DNA from: DAIOEK01 sp963721445
GTDB taxonomy: Bacteria > Chloroflexota > Anaerolineae > Anaerolineales > Anaerolineaceae
Direction: 5' to 3'
Assembly (NCBI GenBank): GCA_963721445.1
Contig: CAVRIZ010000005.1
Coordinates: 1,302,001-1,366,000, forward strand
DNA: 64,000 nt
The translations under genes and the position numbers were made by a program. Each line of letters starts with the position of its first letter. Positions within the stretch are counted from its first letter, which is position 1. Below the pieces are notes generated by a model. That model ran no database searches, had not been told where the DNA came from, and saw only the letters and a program-made list of their open reading frames with translations. Shown piece after piece: positions 44,702-53,146 of the stretch.

Positions 44702-45460
44702 TGCCGCACGCTGCCGGGTGTTACTATAATTATTCTCCCCTCGGGAAAGCAAGTAATCCCCCTTTACTGTTCATCCATGGTGCCGGGGGCAGCAGCCTGG
44801 GCTGGCATACTCGTCTCCGCCGCATGCCGGAAAGAACGGTATATGCGCTCGATTTACCCGGTCATGGAAAATCGGAAGGGGAAGGCTGTCAGAGCCTGAT
44901 CGCGTATGCCCGGGTGATCCTGGATTTTATGCAGGCGGTAGGCGTTTACAAAACGATTTTAATCGGACACTCGCTGGGGGGAATGATCGCCCTCCAAACC
45001 GCATTACTCTCACCGGATCGGGTTGCCGGATCTGGTGGTGGTCTCCAGCTCGCCCGAGTGCCCGGTTCCGCAGGAAATCATCCAGGACCTGCTGCATCCG
45101 ATCACATACAAGCAATCCATGGATTGGCTGATTGGACGGCTGGTGGGCTCCTCCTCCGATCGCAAGTGGGTGGATGCCACCCGGCAGGCAGTGGAGCAAA
45201 CCCGGAGGGGAGTCTTGTATGGAGATCTGCTTGCCTGCCAATCATCTGATCTGACCCGTCAAATCCAGAATATCCAGGCACCCACATTGATCTGTTCCGG
45301 TGATTTAGATCGATTCTTCCCCCCGCGCGCATCCAAAAAAATGGCGAAGGTTATTCCCGGCGCCAGGTTGGAATTTATTCGCGGTGCAGGACATTTGATA
45401 CCACTTGAAAAACCAGACGAACTGGCTGTGATGATCAACCAGTTCGCCGATTCAATTTAA
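44701..45460 (+). pseudogene. alpha/beta hydrolase with one frameshift (near 45028)
   Basis: The first 107 residues show an alpha/beta hydrolase: LLFIHGAGGSSLGWH (oxyanion), LDLPGHGKSEGEG and the nucleophile elbow IGHSLGGMIALQ. After LSPDRVA the proper sequence moves to the +1 frame (LVVVSSSPECPVPQEIIQDL), with the acid in CSGDLDRFFPP and histidine in RGAGHLIPLEKPDE. Removing one G of the CCGG at 45026-45029 gives a complete 252-residue enzyme. It overlaps murJ by one base and so is translationally coupled to it. Substrate unknown. Confidence 0.83.
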
Positions 45461-45481
45461 TATCTTTCGGGTCAACTGCCG

Positions 45482-47275
45482 TCAGGAAGGGAGCTTCTGT
45501 CCGAGCCGAGCGCGTTCTTCTTCCACAATTACCGGCTCGAGTTTTTTAAACAAAGGTTGCGGTTGCCGCAGCATTTGGCCAGCTTTAAGTTGGCTGGCAG
45601 ACCAATCTCCACTGGCACCATCTGGGTTGTAACGTAAGGTCTTATGTTCACCTAATCCGTCTGTGATCGTTTCAACGATCTGACTCCCAAAAAGCGGTGT
45701 GGAATAACCCAGGAACATATTCAGCTTTTCACAGGTAAACGGAATAAATGGCGCCAGCATGACCTTGAGTGAATCGATCGCGCGAATGGCGGTATAAACC
45801 GATTTAGCCGCCTGTTCCTTATCGGTCTTGATCTCAAACCATGGGGCAGACGTATCCAGGTATTTATTCACTTCTGACGCCAGCCGGATCGCTTCCGAAA
45901 GAGCCGCACGCAGCTTCACACTATCCATCATTTCAGCGACCGTCGTAAATCCTTTATCAACCTCTGCCAACAATGCTTTATCACCTTCTCGAAGCTCGCC
46001 AGGATCCGGTAATACTCCTTCCCAATGTTTGTAGGTGAAGGACAACACCCGGTTGACGAGGTTTCCCCAGGTCGCAACCAATTCATCATTGTTGCGGTGG
46101 AAGAAATCATCCCAATCCCAATCGGTGTCTTTAGTTTCAGGCATGTTTACCGTCAAATAATACCGAAGTGGATCAGGATCGTAGCGGGTCAGGAAATCCA
46201 GCGCCCACACTGCCCAATCGCGGCTGCCTGAGATCTTCTGCCCTTCCAAATTCATAAATTCATTGGCTGGCACGTCATAGGGCAGGTTGAGTGTTTGGGG
46301 TTTTTCGCCCATTAATCGGGCGAATGTTGTTCCCACGCCAGATAATTCCGCTGGCCAGATGACCGCATGGAAGGGAATATTATCTTTGCCAATGAAGTAA
46401 TAGGTTTCAGCAGCCGGGTCGAACCACCAATTCTTCCAATCCAACTCAGAGCCGGTGAGTTTTGTCCACTCGACACTCGCAGAAAGATATCCGATCACCG
46501 CCTCGAACCACACATACAGGCATTTACCAGTCCAACCATCCAGTGGAACTGGAATGCCCCAATCCAGGTCGCGAGTAATGGCGCGCCCTCGTAAAGCATC
46601 GGCTTCGATCTGTCCGAGGGATTGACGAAGGACGTTGGGTCTCCAGTAATCCTGGCGTGATTTTAAGAATTCCACCACCTCGGGTTGAAGCTTGCCGAGG
46701 TCGAGGTAAAAATGTTCGGTTTCACGTAATTCCGGCGTCGAGCCATCCACTTTGGACCGTGGTTCGATCAGTTTATCCGCCTCTAGCATATTGCCGCATT
46801 TATCACACTGATCCGATCTGGCATAGTTATATCCGCAAATATAACAGGTTCCCTCTACATAGCGGTCGGGGAGAAACCGTCCCTGGGCGGTGGAGAACCA
46901 TTGCATTTGTTTGTCAGTATATAAATATCCGTTTTCCTTCAAAGCCAGGAATATTTTCTGGGAGATATCAAAATGGTTGGTCGTATGCGTGCTTGTAAAC
47001 AAGTCATAGGTCAGACCCAGTTTTTGAAAGAGATCAATAAAGCCCGTATGAAAACGCTGATACGCCTCGTAAGGGGTGGTTCCTTCCTTGTCTGCCCGAA
47101 TGGTAATGGGGGTTCCATGTGAATCTGACCCCGACACCATCAATACATTATCCCCACGTAAGCGATGATAGCGTGCAAAAATATCCGCAGGAAGGTAGGC
47201 ACCCGTCAGATTCCCCACGTGAATTTCGGCATTCGCGTATGGCCATGCCACGGATACCAGTATTTGTTTTTTCAT
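45482..47275 (-). CDS. metG: methionyl-tRNA synthetase
   Basis: The 597-residue class I synthetase has the HIGH-type motif AWPYANAEIHVGNLTGAYLP, a zinc finger with two CxxC knuckles (CYICGYNYARSDQCDKCG) and the anticodon-binding domain. The KMSKS loop reads QKISGSRDWAVW, a variant with Ile and Gly in place of Met and Lys. No C-terminal tRNA-binding EMAP domain is present. It charges tRNA-Met in the cytoplasm. GAGGAG lies 7 nt before ATG 47275. A 145-nt structured leader precedes it. Confidence 0.95.
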   Translation of the reverse strand: MKKQILVSVAWPYANAEIHVGNLTGAYLPADIFARYHRLRGDNVLMVSGSDSHGTPITIRADKEGTTPYEAYQRFHTGFIDLFQKLGLTYDLFTSTHTTNHFDISQKIFLALKENGYLYTDKQMQWFSTAQGRFLPDRYVEGTCYICGYNYARSDQCDKCGNMLEADKLIEPRSKVDGSTPELRETEHFYLDLGKLQPEVVEFLKSRQDYWRPNVLRQSLGQIEADALRGRAITRDLDWGIPVPLDGWTGKCLYVWFEAVIGYLSASVEWTKLTGSELDWKNWWFDPAAETYYFIGKDNIPFHAVIWPAELSGVGTTFARLMGEKPQTLNLPYDVPANEFMNLEGQKISGSRDWAVWALDFLTRYDPDPLRYYLTVNMPETKDTDWDWDDFFHRNNDELVATWGNLVNRVLSFTYKHWEGVLPDPGELREGDKALLAEVDKGFTTVAEMMDSVKLRAALSEAIRLASEVNKYLDTSAPWFEIKTDKEQAAKSVYTAIRAIDSLKVMLAPFIPFTCEKLNMFLGYSTPLFGSQIVETITDGLGEHKTLRYNPDGASGDWSASQLKAGQMLRQPQPLFKKLEPVIVEEERARLGQKLPS

Positions 47276-47455
47276 ACCATTCTCCTCATTTCACCTGGAT
47301 AGCAAACGCTGGCTTTCGCCAGCGTTGGAAGTGTTCGGCGGGTAAGCGCACCCACCCGGAAGTTTACCTGGCAGTAAACCTTCCGATGTGACCACGCATC
47401 AACATAAATATAGAATCCATCCATCTTTTATATCATACCCCCTGCACAGACGCAA
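47276..47455 (-). promoter_or_regulatory. metG promoter and structured 5' leader
   Basis: On the minus strand TTGCGT (47455-47450) and TATAAA (47432-47427) are 17 bp apart, giving a start near 47420 and a leader of about 145 nt. It holds three hairpins: an 11-bp stem with one bulge (47357-47367 with 47374-47385), GGTGGGT/ACCCGCC around GCGCTT (47337-47356), and AACGCTGGC-GAAA-GCCAGCGTT (47326-47305) closed by a GNRA-type loop. A canonical T-box motif is not present, although GGGTGG occurs. Function as a regulatory leader is inferred. Confidence 0.6.
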
Positions 47456-47519
47456 TAGAACCAGGAAACCCAGGATTAATCGAGTGTGAACTTTTATGAT
47501 CGGATACCTTATTTTTTCT

Positions 47520-47548
47520 TTGTCCTGAGACTCACCTGAGGTTACAAT
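47520..47548 (+). promoter_or_regulatory. promoter for leaderless transcription of the methyltransferase gene
   Basis: TTGTCC (47520-47525), 17 bp, TACAAT (47543-47548). The ATG at 47557 is only 8 nt after the -10, and no ribosome site fits between them. Confidence 0.7.
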
Positions 47549-47556
47549 AGGGATAC

Positions 47557-48693
47557 ATGACAGAGACTCAGGCTTACCAACCTTCTCTACCAATGACAAG
47601 TCCTCCCGGTCTGCCCATCGATCAGGTTATTCTGGGCGATTGCATCGAGGAGATGTACAAGCTTCCACCTGAATCGGTGGATCTGATCTTTGCGGATCCT
47701 CCATATAATTTACAGCTCGCCCAGGAATTATGGCGTCCCAACCTTACCCGCGTGGATGCAGTGGACGACGATTGGGATCAATTTGAGAGTTTCGAGGCGT
47801 ACGATAAATTCACGATTGCCTGGTTAACGGCTGCCAGACGATTATTAAAACCCAGCGGAACATTATGGGTGATTGGGTCTTACCACAACATCTATCGGGT
47901 TGGCGCCATTTTACAAAACATTGGTTTTTGGATCCTTAACGACATTGTGTGGACCAAAACCAACCCGATGCCCAATTTCCGGGGGGTGAGATTTACAAAT
48001 GCCCACGAAACAATGCTATGGGTGCAAAAGGAAAAAGGTGCGCCTTATACCTTCAATCATCACGCGATGAAAGCATTGAACGAGGATCTCCAGATGCGCA
48101 GTGATTGGTCACTGGCAATTTGTTCTGGAGGGGAACGACTAAAGAAAGATGGAAAGAAGCTGCATCCAACCCAGAAACCTGAGGGGCTTCTTTATCGGGT
48201 TTTACTGGCAAGCTCTCAGGTGGGTGATGTGGTATTAGATCCCTTCTTTGGTACCGGGACCACCGGAGCCGTGGCAAAGCGTCTGCACCGTCATTTTATA
48301 GGCATTGAGCGTGATCCGGTATATGCGAAAGCAGCCAGGGAAAGAATCGATCAGCTTCTTCAGGTGGAATTCAACCCGCCACTGTATGTCTCGCCCGAAC
48401 CGCGAAAGGAACCCCGGATTCCATTTGGAAGTCTTTTAGAGAACGGTCTCGTATATCCAGGTCAAAACCTCTATTTTGGTACATCCGGAGAGGTGACAGC
48501 CAGGATATTAGCGGACGGCTCGCTCCAATACCGGGGGGAAATTGGCTCCATTCATCAAATTGCTAAAAAGATTCGCCAGGGTCCAGTCAACGGATGGGAT
48601 TCCTGGTACTTTCTGGATACCGAAACAAATCAACGAAAATCGATCGACGAATTGCGAAAATCGCTTCGGTCAACATCTCAAACCAACAGGTGA
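47557..48693 (+). CDS. CcrM-like orphan adenine DNA methyltransferase with RAMA domain
   Basis: The 378-residue protein is a beta-class N6-adenine methyltransferase: catalytic FADPPYNLQL (motif IV, about residue 50) precedes the SAM-binding DPFFGTGTTGAVAKRL (motif I, about residue 228), with HPTQKPEGLL between. The C-terminal 95 residues form a RAMA domain (RIPFGSLLENGLVYPGQNLY, then WDSWYF), the arrangement of CcrM, which methylates GANTC. No restriction nuclease lies nearby, so it is probably an orphan regulatory enzyme; target site is not determined here. It is closely followed by the M3 peptidase gene. Confidence 0.88.
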   Translation: MTETQAYQPSLPMTSPPGLPIDQVILGDCIEEMYKLPPESVDLIFADPPYNLQLAQELWRPNLTRVDAVDDDWDQFESFEAYDKFTIAWLTAARRLLKPSGTLWVIGSYHNIYRVGAILQNIGFWILNDIVWTKTNPMPNFRGVRFTNAHETMLWVQKEKGAPYTFNHHAMKALNEDLQMRSDWSLAICSGGERLKKDGKKLHPTQKPEGLLYRVLLASSQVGDVVLDPFFGTGTTGAVAKRLHRHFIGIERDPVYAKAARERIDQLLQVEFNPPLYVSPEPRKEPRIPFGSLLENGLVYPGQNLYFGTSGEVTARILADGSLQYRGEIGSIHQIAKKIRQGPVNGWDSWYFLDTETNQRKSIDELRKSLRSTSQTNR

Positions 48694-48698
48694 TACCC

Positions 48699-50477
48699 AT
48701 GCCTTCAGAAAAATACGCTCAATCTCCCTGGAGTTTATCCGATCTGTATCCAACTCCCACCGGTCCGGAAATCGATTCGGCTTATCTTCAGCTTGAAGAT
48801 CTGGTGAAAGAACTGGAAACCCATCGGTCTGACCTCTCTCCAACCATTTCCGTTGAACGATTCATGGAAATAATCAAACTTGAAGAGGCGATCTCAAGAC
48901 TGGAAAACCGCCTGGCCGGTTATGCCGGATTATGGTTTGCAGAAGATACCCAGAATCAACAGGCTATGACCATGGTCGCAAAAATTGACCAGATGATGGC
49001 AGAATACGGCAATCGGGAGTTATTTTTCTCGTTATGGTGGAAGAATCTGGATGACACCAACGCCGACAGATTGATGAGGAGTTCTGGAGACTACCAGTAC
49101 TGGTTGGAGGAGATGCGCCATTTTAAACCGCACACGCTGACTGAGTCAGAAGAGAAGATTGTCAATATAAAAAATGTGACCGGATTTAGCGCGTTGATCA
49201 CCTTGTATGACGCCATCACCAACCGCTACACATTCAAGGTCCTAGTCGATGGGGCGGAAAAGGAAATGACCCGCGGTGAGTTGATGGTGTATGTCCGCCA
49301 GCACGATCCAGAATTAAGGAAAGCCGCGTATCAGGAGCTGTACCGAGTATACGGGCAGGATGGTCCGATCCTCGGGCAAATGTACCAGACGGTGGTACGC
49401 GATTGGCGCAATGAGCAAGTGCAGCTTCGAAACTTTAGCGAACCAATTTCAGCCCGCAACCTGGGAAACGACATTCCCGACGAAGTCGTGGCCACATTAT
49501 TGGACGTAGCTTACAAAAACGCGGGAGTTTTCCAACGGTATTTCCGCCTGAAGGCACGCTGGTTGAAAATGGATCGCCTCAGCCGGTACGATGTCTACGC
49601 TCCGGTGGCAAAATCGGAAAAGTCCTACCCATTCAATATCGCGGCAGATCTGGTGTTTGGCTCCTTCCGCGAGTTCGATCCTAAATTTGAACAACTTGCA
49701 CGGCGGGTGGCGAAAGAAAACCATCTTGATAGCGAAGTACGGAAAGGAAAACGGTCCGGCGCATTCTGTTCCACTATCGGTCCAGACCTGACCCCTTGGG
49801 TTTTGTTGAATTACCAGGGCAGAGCGGACGACGTGGCAACCATGGCACACGAACTGGGGCATGCCATTCATTCCATGCTGGCTGAACATCATACTTTATT
49901 CACTCAACACGCCTGCCTGCCACTTGCGGAAACTGCTTCCACTTTTGGCGAGATGATGCTGGTGGATAAGCTGTTGAAAGAAGAGAAAGATGAGGCGGTT
50001 CGGCGCGACTTGCTCTTCAGGCAGGTGGACGATTCATACGCTACCATCATGCGTCAGGCATTCTTTGCCCTGTTTGAGAAAAAAGCCCATGAGTTGATCG
50101 CCAACAATGCCTCAGTGGATGAATTGGCGGATGCCTATATGACCAATTTGAAAGATCAATTTGGCGACGCAGTAGACATCGGCGAAGAATTCAAGTGGGA
50201 ATGGGTCTCCATACCTCATTTCTTCCACACTCCGTTCTATGTATACGCCTACTCCTTTGGACAGTTACTGGTTTTAGCTCTCTACAAACAATTCAAATCC
50301 GAGGGGGAAAGCTTCAAACCAAAATACCTGAAGATGCTCTCGACCGGAGGATCTGAAGCGCCAGCGAAAGTATTGGCGGACGCAGGTATTGATTTTCGAC
50401 AGCGGTCGTTCTGGCAGGGTGGCTTCGATGTGATCAGCGATCTCGTCAGCCAACTCGAAAAAATCCCGGTGAAGTGA
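48699..50477 (+). CDS. M3-family oligoendopeptidase (PepF-like)
   Basis: The 592-residue protein begins at ATG 48699, 5 nt after the methyltransferase stop; AGGTGA spans that stop. The open frame extends upstream inside the methyltransferase gene but would not be conserved. The zinc motif is MAHELGHAIHSMLAEHH (HExxH), with the third ligand Glu in ETASTFGEMML. The N-terminal part has PepF-like helices (WSLSDLYPTPTGPEID). It cuts oligopeptides of about 7-17 residues in the cytoplasm. Length matches the family. Confidence 0.92.
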   Translation: MPSEKYAQSPWSLSDLYPTPTGPEIDSAYLQLEDLVKELETHRSDLSPTISVERFMEIIKLEEAISRLENRLAGYAGLWFAEDTQNQQAMTMVAKIDQMMAEYGNRELFFSLWWKNLDDTNADRLMRSSGDYQYWLEEMRHFKPHTLTESEEKIVNIKNVTGFSALITLYDAITNRYTFKVLVDGAEKEMTRGELMVYVRQHDPELRKAAYQELYRVYGQDGPILGQMYQTVVRDWRNEQVQLRNFSEPISARNLGNDIPDEVVATLLDVAYKNAGVFQRYFRLKARWLKMDRLSRYDVYAPVAKSEKSYPFNIAADLVFGSFREFDPKFEQLARRVAKENHLDSEVRKGKRSGAFCSTIGPDLTPWVLLNYQGRADDVATMAHELGHAIHSMLAEHHTLFTQHACLPLAETASTFGEMMLVDKLLKEEKDEAVRRDLLFRQVDDSYATIMRQAFFALFEKKAHELIANNASVDELADAYMTNLKDQFGDAVDIGEEFKWEWVSIPHFFHTPFYVYAYSFGQLLVLALYKQFKSEGESFKPKYLKMLSTGGSEAPAKVLADAGIDFRQRSFWQGGFDVISDLVSQLEKIPVK

Positions 50478-50572
50478 TCTATGCCGGTCCTGAGTGATTG
50501 AAAATGTGAACATCCCTGACCGGGACTTATCACCGCCCGGTCTGCAGTAGAAATTTTGTCAGGAGAGTATTC

Positions 50573-51208
50573 ATGTATATTGCAATTGAGGGCGTTATCG
50601 GGGTGGGTAAAACATCTTTGGCAAGGTTGCTCCAACCATTGTTTTCATCCAATATCCTGCTCGAAGTTTTCGAAGAGAACCCATTTCTATCTGATTTCTA
50701 TGGAGATCGAGCCAGATATGCCTTTCAAACCCAGATGTTCTTCCTGCTGAGCAGGTATCGACAGCAGCGCTCGACCATTCCCCAGGCGTTCGCCGATGGT
50801 TTGGACCTTATCTCTGACTATACATTTGATAAAGACTCGCTTTTTGCACGGATCAATCTGGCCGGGGACGAATTGGAAATGTATTATCGGGTCCACGAAG
50901 CGCTGGCAGAAAAGATTCCCCCGCCCACACTGGTGGTTTATCTGCGAGCCAGTACAGATACGCTGATGCAGCGGATCGCAATGCGCGATCGTCCGTACGA
51001 ACGCCAAATGGAGCGAACCTATATCGACCAGCTTAATTCTGCATATGACGATTTCTTCACCCGTCAGTATCATGCCAGCGCTGTTCTAACGATCGAATCT
51101 GGTAATTTCGATTTTGTTGGGAGTTCAGAAGATTTGAAAACCATCGATCTTCGTATAAGACAGGCGTTGGAAATGGCGCCCTTCCAACCAGAATTGCCTT
51201 TGGGGTAA
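50573..51208 (+). CDS. deoxynucleoside kinase (first of two)
   Basis: The 211-residue protein is a dNK-family kinase: P-loop MYIAIEGVIGVGKTSLARLL, FYGDRARYAFQTQMFFLLSR, the catalytic region ISDYTFDKDSLFARI and the lid RDRPYERQME. Such enzymes phosphorylate deoxyadenosine, deoxyguanosine or deoxycytidine for nucleotide salvage. In lactic acid bacteria and bacilli two related kinases often pair as a heterodimer or as dGK/dCK; a second copy is at 53147. AGGAG lies 8 nt before the ATG. Specificity cannot be read from sequence alone. Confidence 0.9.
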   Translation: MYIAIEGVIGVGKTSLARLLQPLFSSNILLEVFEENPFLSDFYGDRARYAFQTQMFFLLSRYRQQRSTIPQAFADGLDLISDYTFDKDSLFARINLAGDELEMYYRVHEALAEKIPPPTLVVYLRASTDTLMQRIAMRDRPYERQMERTYIDQLNSAYDDFFTRQYHASAVLTIESGNFDFVGSSEDLKTIDLRIRQALEMAPFQPELPLG

Positions 51209-51240
51209 AATAAAGTCAAATTCAACGTTAAAGGTTAACC

Positions 51241-52245
51241 ATGCGGATCACAAAGGAACTCCTAATTAAAACAGCCAGAGATACAATTGCGTCAAGGCAG
51301 CGCAGCGAGAAAGATATGGTGGCGGCGTATCTGGTTGGATCCACTTTGGAAGAGGAACCGTTGATCGGGGGAACGGGTGACATCGATCTAATCATCGTTC
51401 ATTCGGCAGAGCCCAAGGTTACCCGCGAGATCGTCCGTGTTTTCGATGATGTACATCTGGATATTGTTCATCAGCCTCAAGCCTATTATCTGCAACCACG
51501 TGAACTTAGAGCAGACCCCTGGCTTGGCAGCTCGGTACAAAATCATCCGATGCTTTTGCATGACGTAAGGCATTGGTTCGAGTTTACTCAGGCCAGTGTA
51601 GGCTCCCAGTTTTATCGACCAGATCACGTCTTCGGTCGCGCCAGATGCCTGACAGATCAAGCCAGGGAAATTTGGTCCTTATTAAAGGAAACCAAAAAGT
51701 CGCATGCGGAGAGGATCCGGTTGTATTTGCAGGCACTTTCGGATGCCGGAAACTCAATCGCCGTTCTCTCAGGGATTCCACTGGCCAAACGAAGATTCAG
51801 CCTGGATCTGAAAAGTCGATTTGAGGCTATCAATGAACCTGGTTCTTATACCGGGTTTATGGCTTTAACTGGCGGCGAGTCTATCAGCCCGGATGAATTG
51901 GAGAAAATGTTGCCATCCTGGGCGGACGCTTTCCGGTTGGCAGGCAAACAGGAGGTCGTCCCGCCAGATCTTCATCCATTTCGAAGAGAGTATTACCTCA
52001 AAGCATTTCAAAGTTTTTTGACGAGCGGGCATCAGTATGCAGTTACGATGCCGTTCTTGCGCACCTGGAATAAAGCGATTTGCAGTATGCTTTCCACCAC
52101 GCCGGAATATGATGCCTGGCTGAAAGCCATGTCTTTTTTTCGTCTGGGAAAAGAAGATTTTTCCGATCGTATGGATGCGCTCGATGCTTATCTTGACCAC
52201 CTTGATGAAGTATTGGAAAGATGGTCTGACGAACACGGCGCCTGA
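51241..52245 (+). CDS. nucleotidyltransferase-fold protein of unknown function
   Basis: The 334-residue protein begins with helices, then the polymerase-beta-type motif AYLVGSTLEEEPL followed by GTGDIDLIIVH, equivalent to the G-S...D-x-D pattern, with a third acid in VHLDIVHQPQ. The remainder (about 110-334) is helical, with no recognised domain. It could be a nucleotidyltransferase acting on a small molecule or RNA. AAAGGTTA precedes the ATG. It follows the deoxynucleoside kinase by 32 nt, so the two are probably co-transcribed, and is the last gene before the DnaA-box region. Confidence 0.7.
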   Translation: MRITKELLIKTARDTIASRQRSEKDMVAAYLVGSTLEEEPLIGGTGDIDLIIVHSAEPKVTREIVRVFDDVHLDIVHQPQAYYLQPRELRADPWLGSSVQNHPMLLHDVRHWFEFTQASVGSQFYRPDHVFGRARCLTDQAREIWSLLKETKKSHAERIRLYLQALSDAGNSIAVLSGIPLAKRRFSLDLKSRFEAINEPGSYTGFMALTGGESISPDELEKMLPSWADAFRLAGKQEVVPPDLHPFRREYYLKAFQSFLTSGHQYAVTMPFLRTWNKAICSMLSTTPEYDAWLKAMSFFRLGKEDFSDRMDALDAYLDHLDEVLERWSDEHGA

Positions 52246-52255
52246 TTTCCACCCC

Positions 52256-52686
52256 TGTGGATAACCTGTTCTTTTTTGTGGATAACTAGTTCTAATAGAA
52301 AAAAGCGTTGGGAAGATTTCCGACGCTTTTATTGTGGTTATTAATGGACGGGTATTTCAAAGTAATGTGGTGTTTCTATTCCACTCATTTCATATTTTGT
52401 TAATTGCGATAGGTATTGGAAAGGATTTTTGAAAAAATTCTGGTGTTTTATATTAAAAGAATGTCTGTTCTTGTGGAAAACACAGTGGACAGAATTGGGA
52501 AATTCGGTGGAAAAGAGACTTGTTATGCACAAGCCGGCAAAATATCCACTACCCTGTCCTTTTATCCCAGAATTATCCACAAAACATGCTAATTTCAAAT
52601 TGAGTTGGTATCCCCCAGATATGGTCCTTTAATGTACGATTTGTCTGCATTCAGGTGTATTTGTTGTGAATTCTTGGTTTTCCACA
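52256..52686. other. cluster of six DnaA boxes: candidate replication origin or DnaA control region
   Basis: Six sites match the consensus TTWTNCACA exactly on one strand or the other: TGTGGATAA at 52256 and 52277, TGTGGAAAA at 52472, TTATGCACA at 52523, TTATCCACA at 52573 and TTTTCCACA at 52678. A match is expected about once per 16 kb over both strands. The surrounding 617-bp gap (52246-52862) holds no gene and is AT-rich, notably 52350-52470 and 52690-52760. No dnaA or dnaN gene is in the window, so origin function is inferred. Confidence 0.7.
52301..52330 (+). terminator. terminator hairpin within the DnaA-box gap
   Basis: AAAAGCGT (52301-52308) pairs with ACGCTTTT (52323-52330), extended by a G-T pair and GG/CC. 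It would end transcription from the kinase/nucleotidyltransferase genes before most of the DnaA boxes. Confidence 0.65.
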
Positions 52687-52746
52687 TTTACACAGACTCT
52701 ATTAATACTACGAATCCAGATACTTATACTTACAGATGGGACATAC

Positions 52747-52774
52747 TTGTATAATCAACAAAATCCTGTACAAT
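52747..52774 (+). promoter_or_regulatory. putative spoVS promoter
   Basis: TTGTAT (52747-52752), 16 bp, TACAAT (52769-52774). A TATAAT at 52750-52755 is an alternative -10. The last DnaA box lies about 60 bp upstream. Confidence 0.5.
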
Positions 52775-52862
52775 GACTTAAATAAGAGTGGATCAGAGTA
52801 ACAATATAGTTGGCCCTACCATATTCAAAAATGTTGAATGATTCCAGAAGAGGGAGAAGAAT

Positions 52863-53138
52863 ATGGACATCATCAAGGTTTCAGCAAACTCCCGCACAGC
52901 TGCCGTAGCGGGGGCCATCGCAGGTGTAATGCGAGAACATCGTCATGCAGAAGTTCAGGCGATAGGAGCTGGAGCGGTTAATCAAGCGGTTAAAGCTCTG
53001 GTTTTAGCAAAGGGATATCTTGCAGCAGATGGCATTCCAATTATATGCATGCCTGAATTTGTGGATGTGGAGATTGATGGAAAAGTAAGAACCGCGATCA
53101 AACTAGTGGTTGATCCGCACCCAACAGAAATAAAATAA
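52863..53138 (+). CDS. spoVS: SpoVS-family (stage V sporulation protein S) protein
   Basis: The 91-residue protein matches SpoVS throughout: DIIKVSANSRTAAVAGAIAG, the conserved AIGAGAVNQAVKALVLAKGY and PEFVDVEIDGKVRTAIKLVV. The family has an Alba-like fold suggestive of nucleic acid binding; it affects septation and spore coat assembly in Bacillus but also occurs in organisms that do not form endospores. GGGAGAAG lies 4-5 nt before the ATG. Its position immediately after the DnaA-box cluster is notable. Confidence 0.93.
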   Translation: MDIIKVSANSRTAAVAGAIAGVMREHRHAEVQAIGAGAVNQAVKALVLAKGYLAADGIPIICMPEFVDVEIDGKVRTAIKLVVDPHPTEIK

Positions 53139-53146
53139 AATTAGTA

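Noticed and set aside
47276..47420. T-box riboswitch in the metG leader
   Set aside because: Only GGGTGG resembles the T-box motif; the following ACCGCG is absent, and the leader is too short for a usual stem I with specifier loop.
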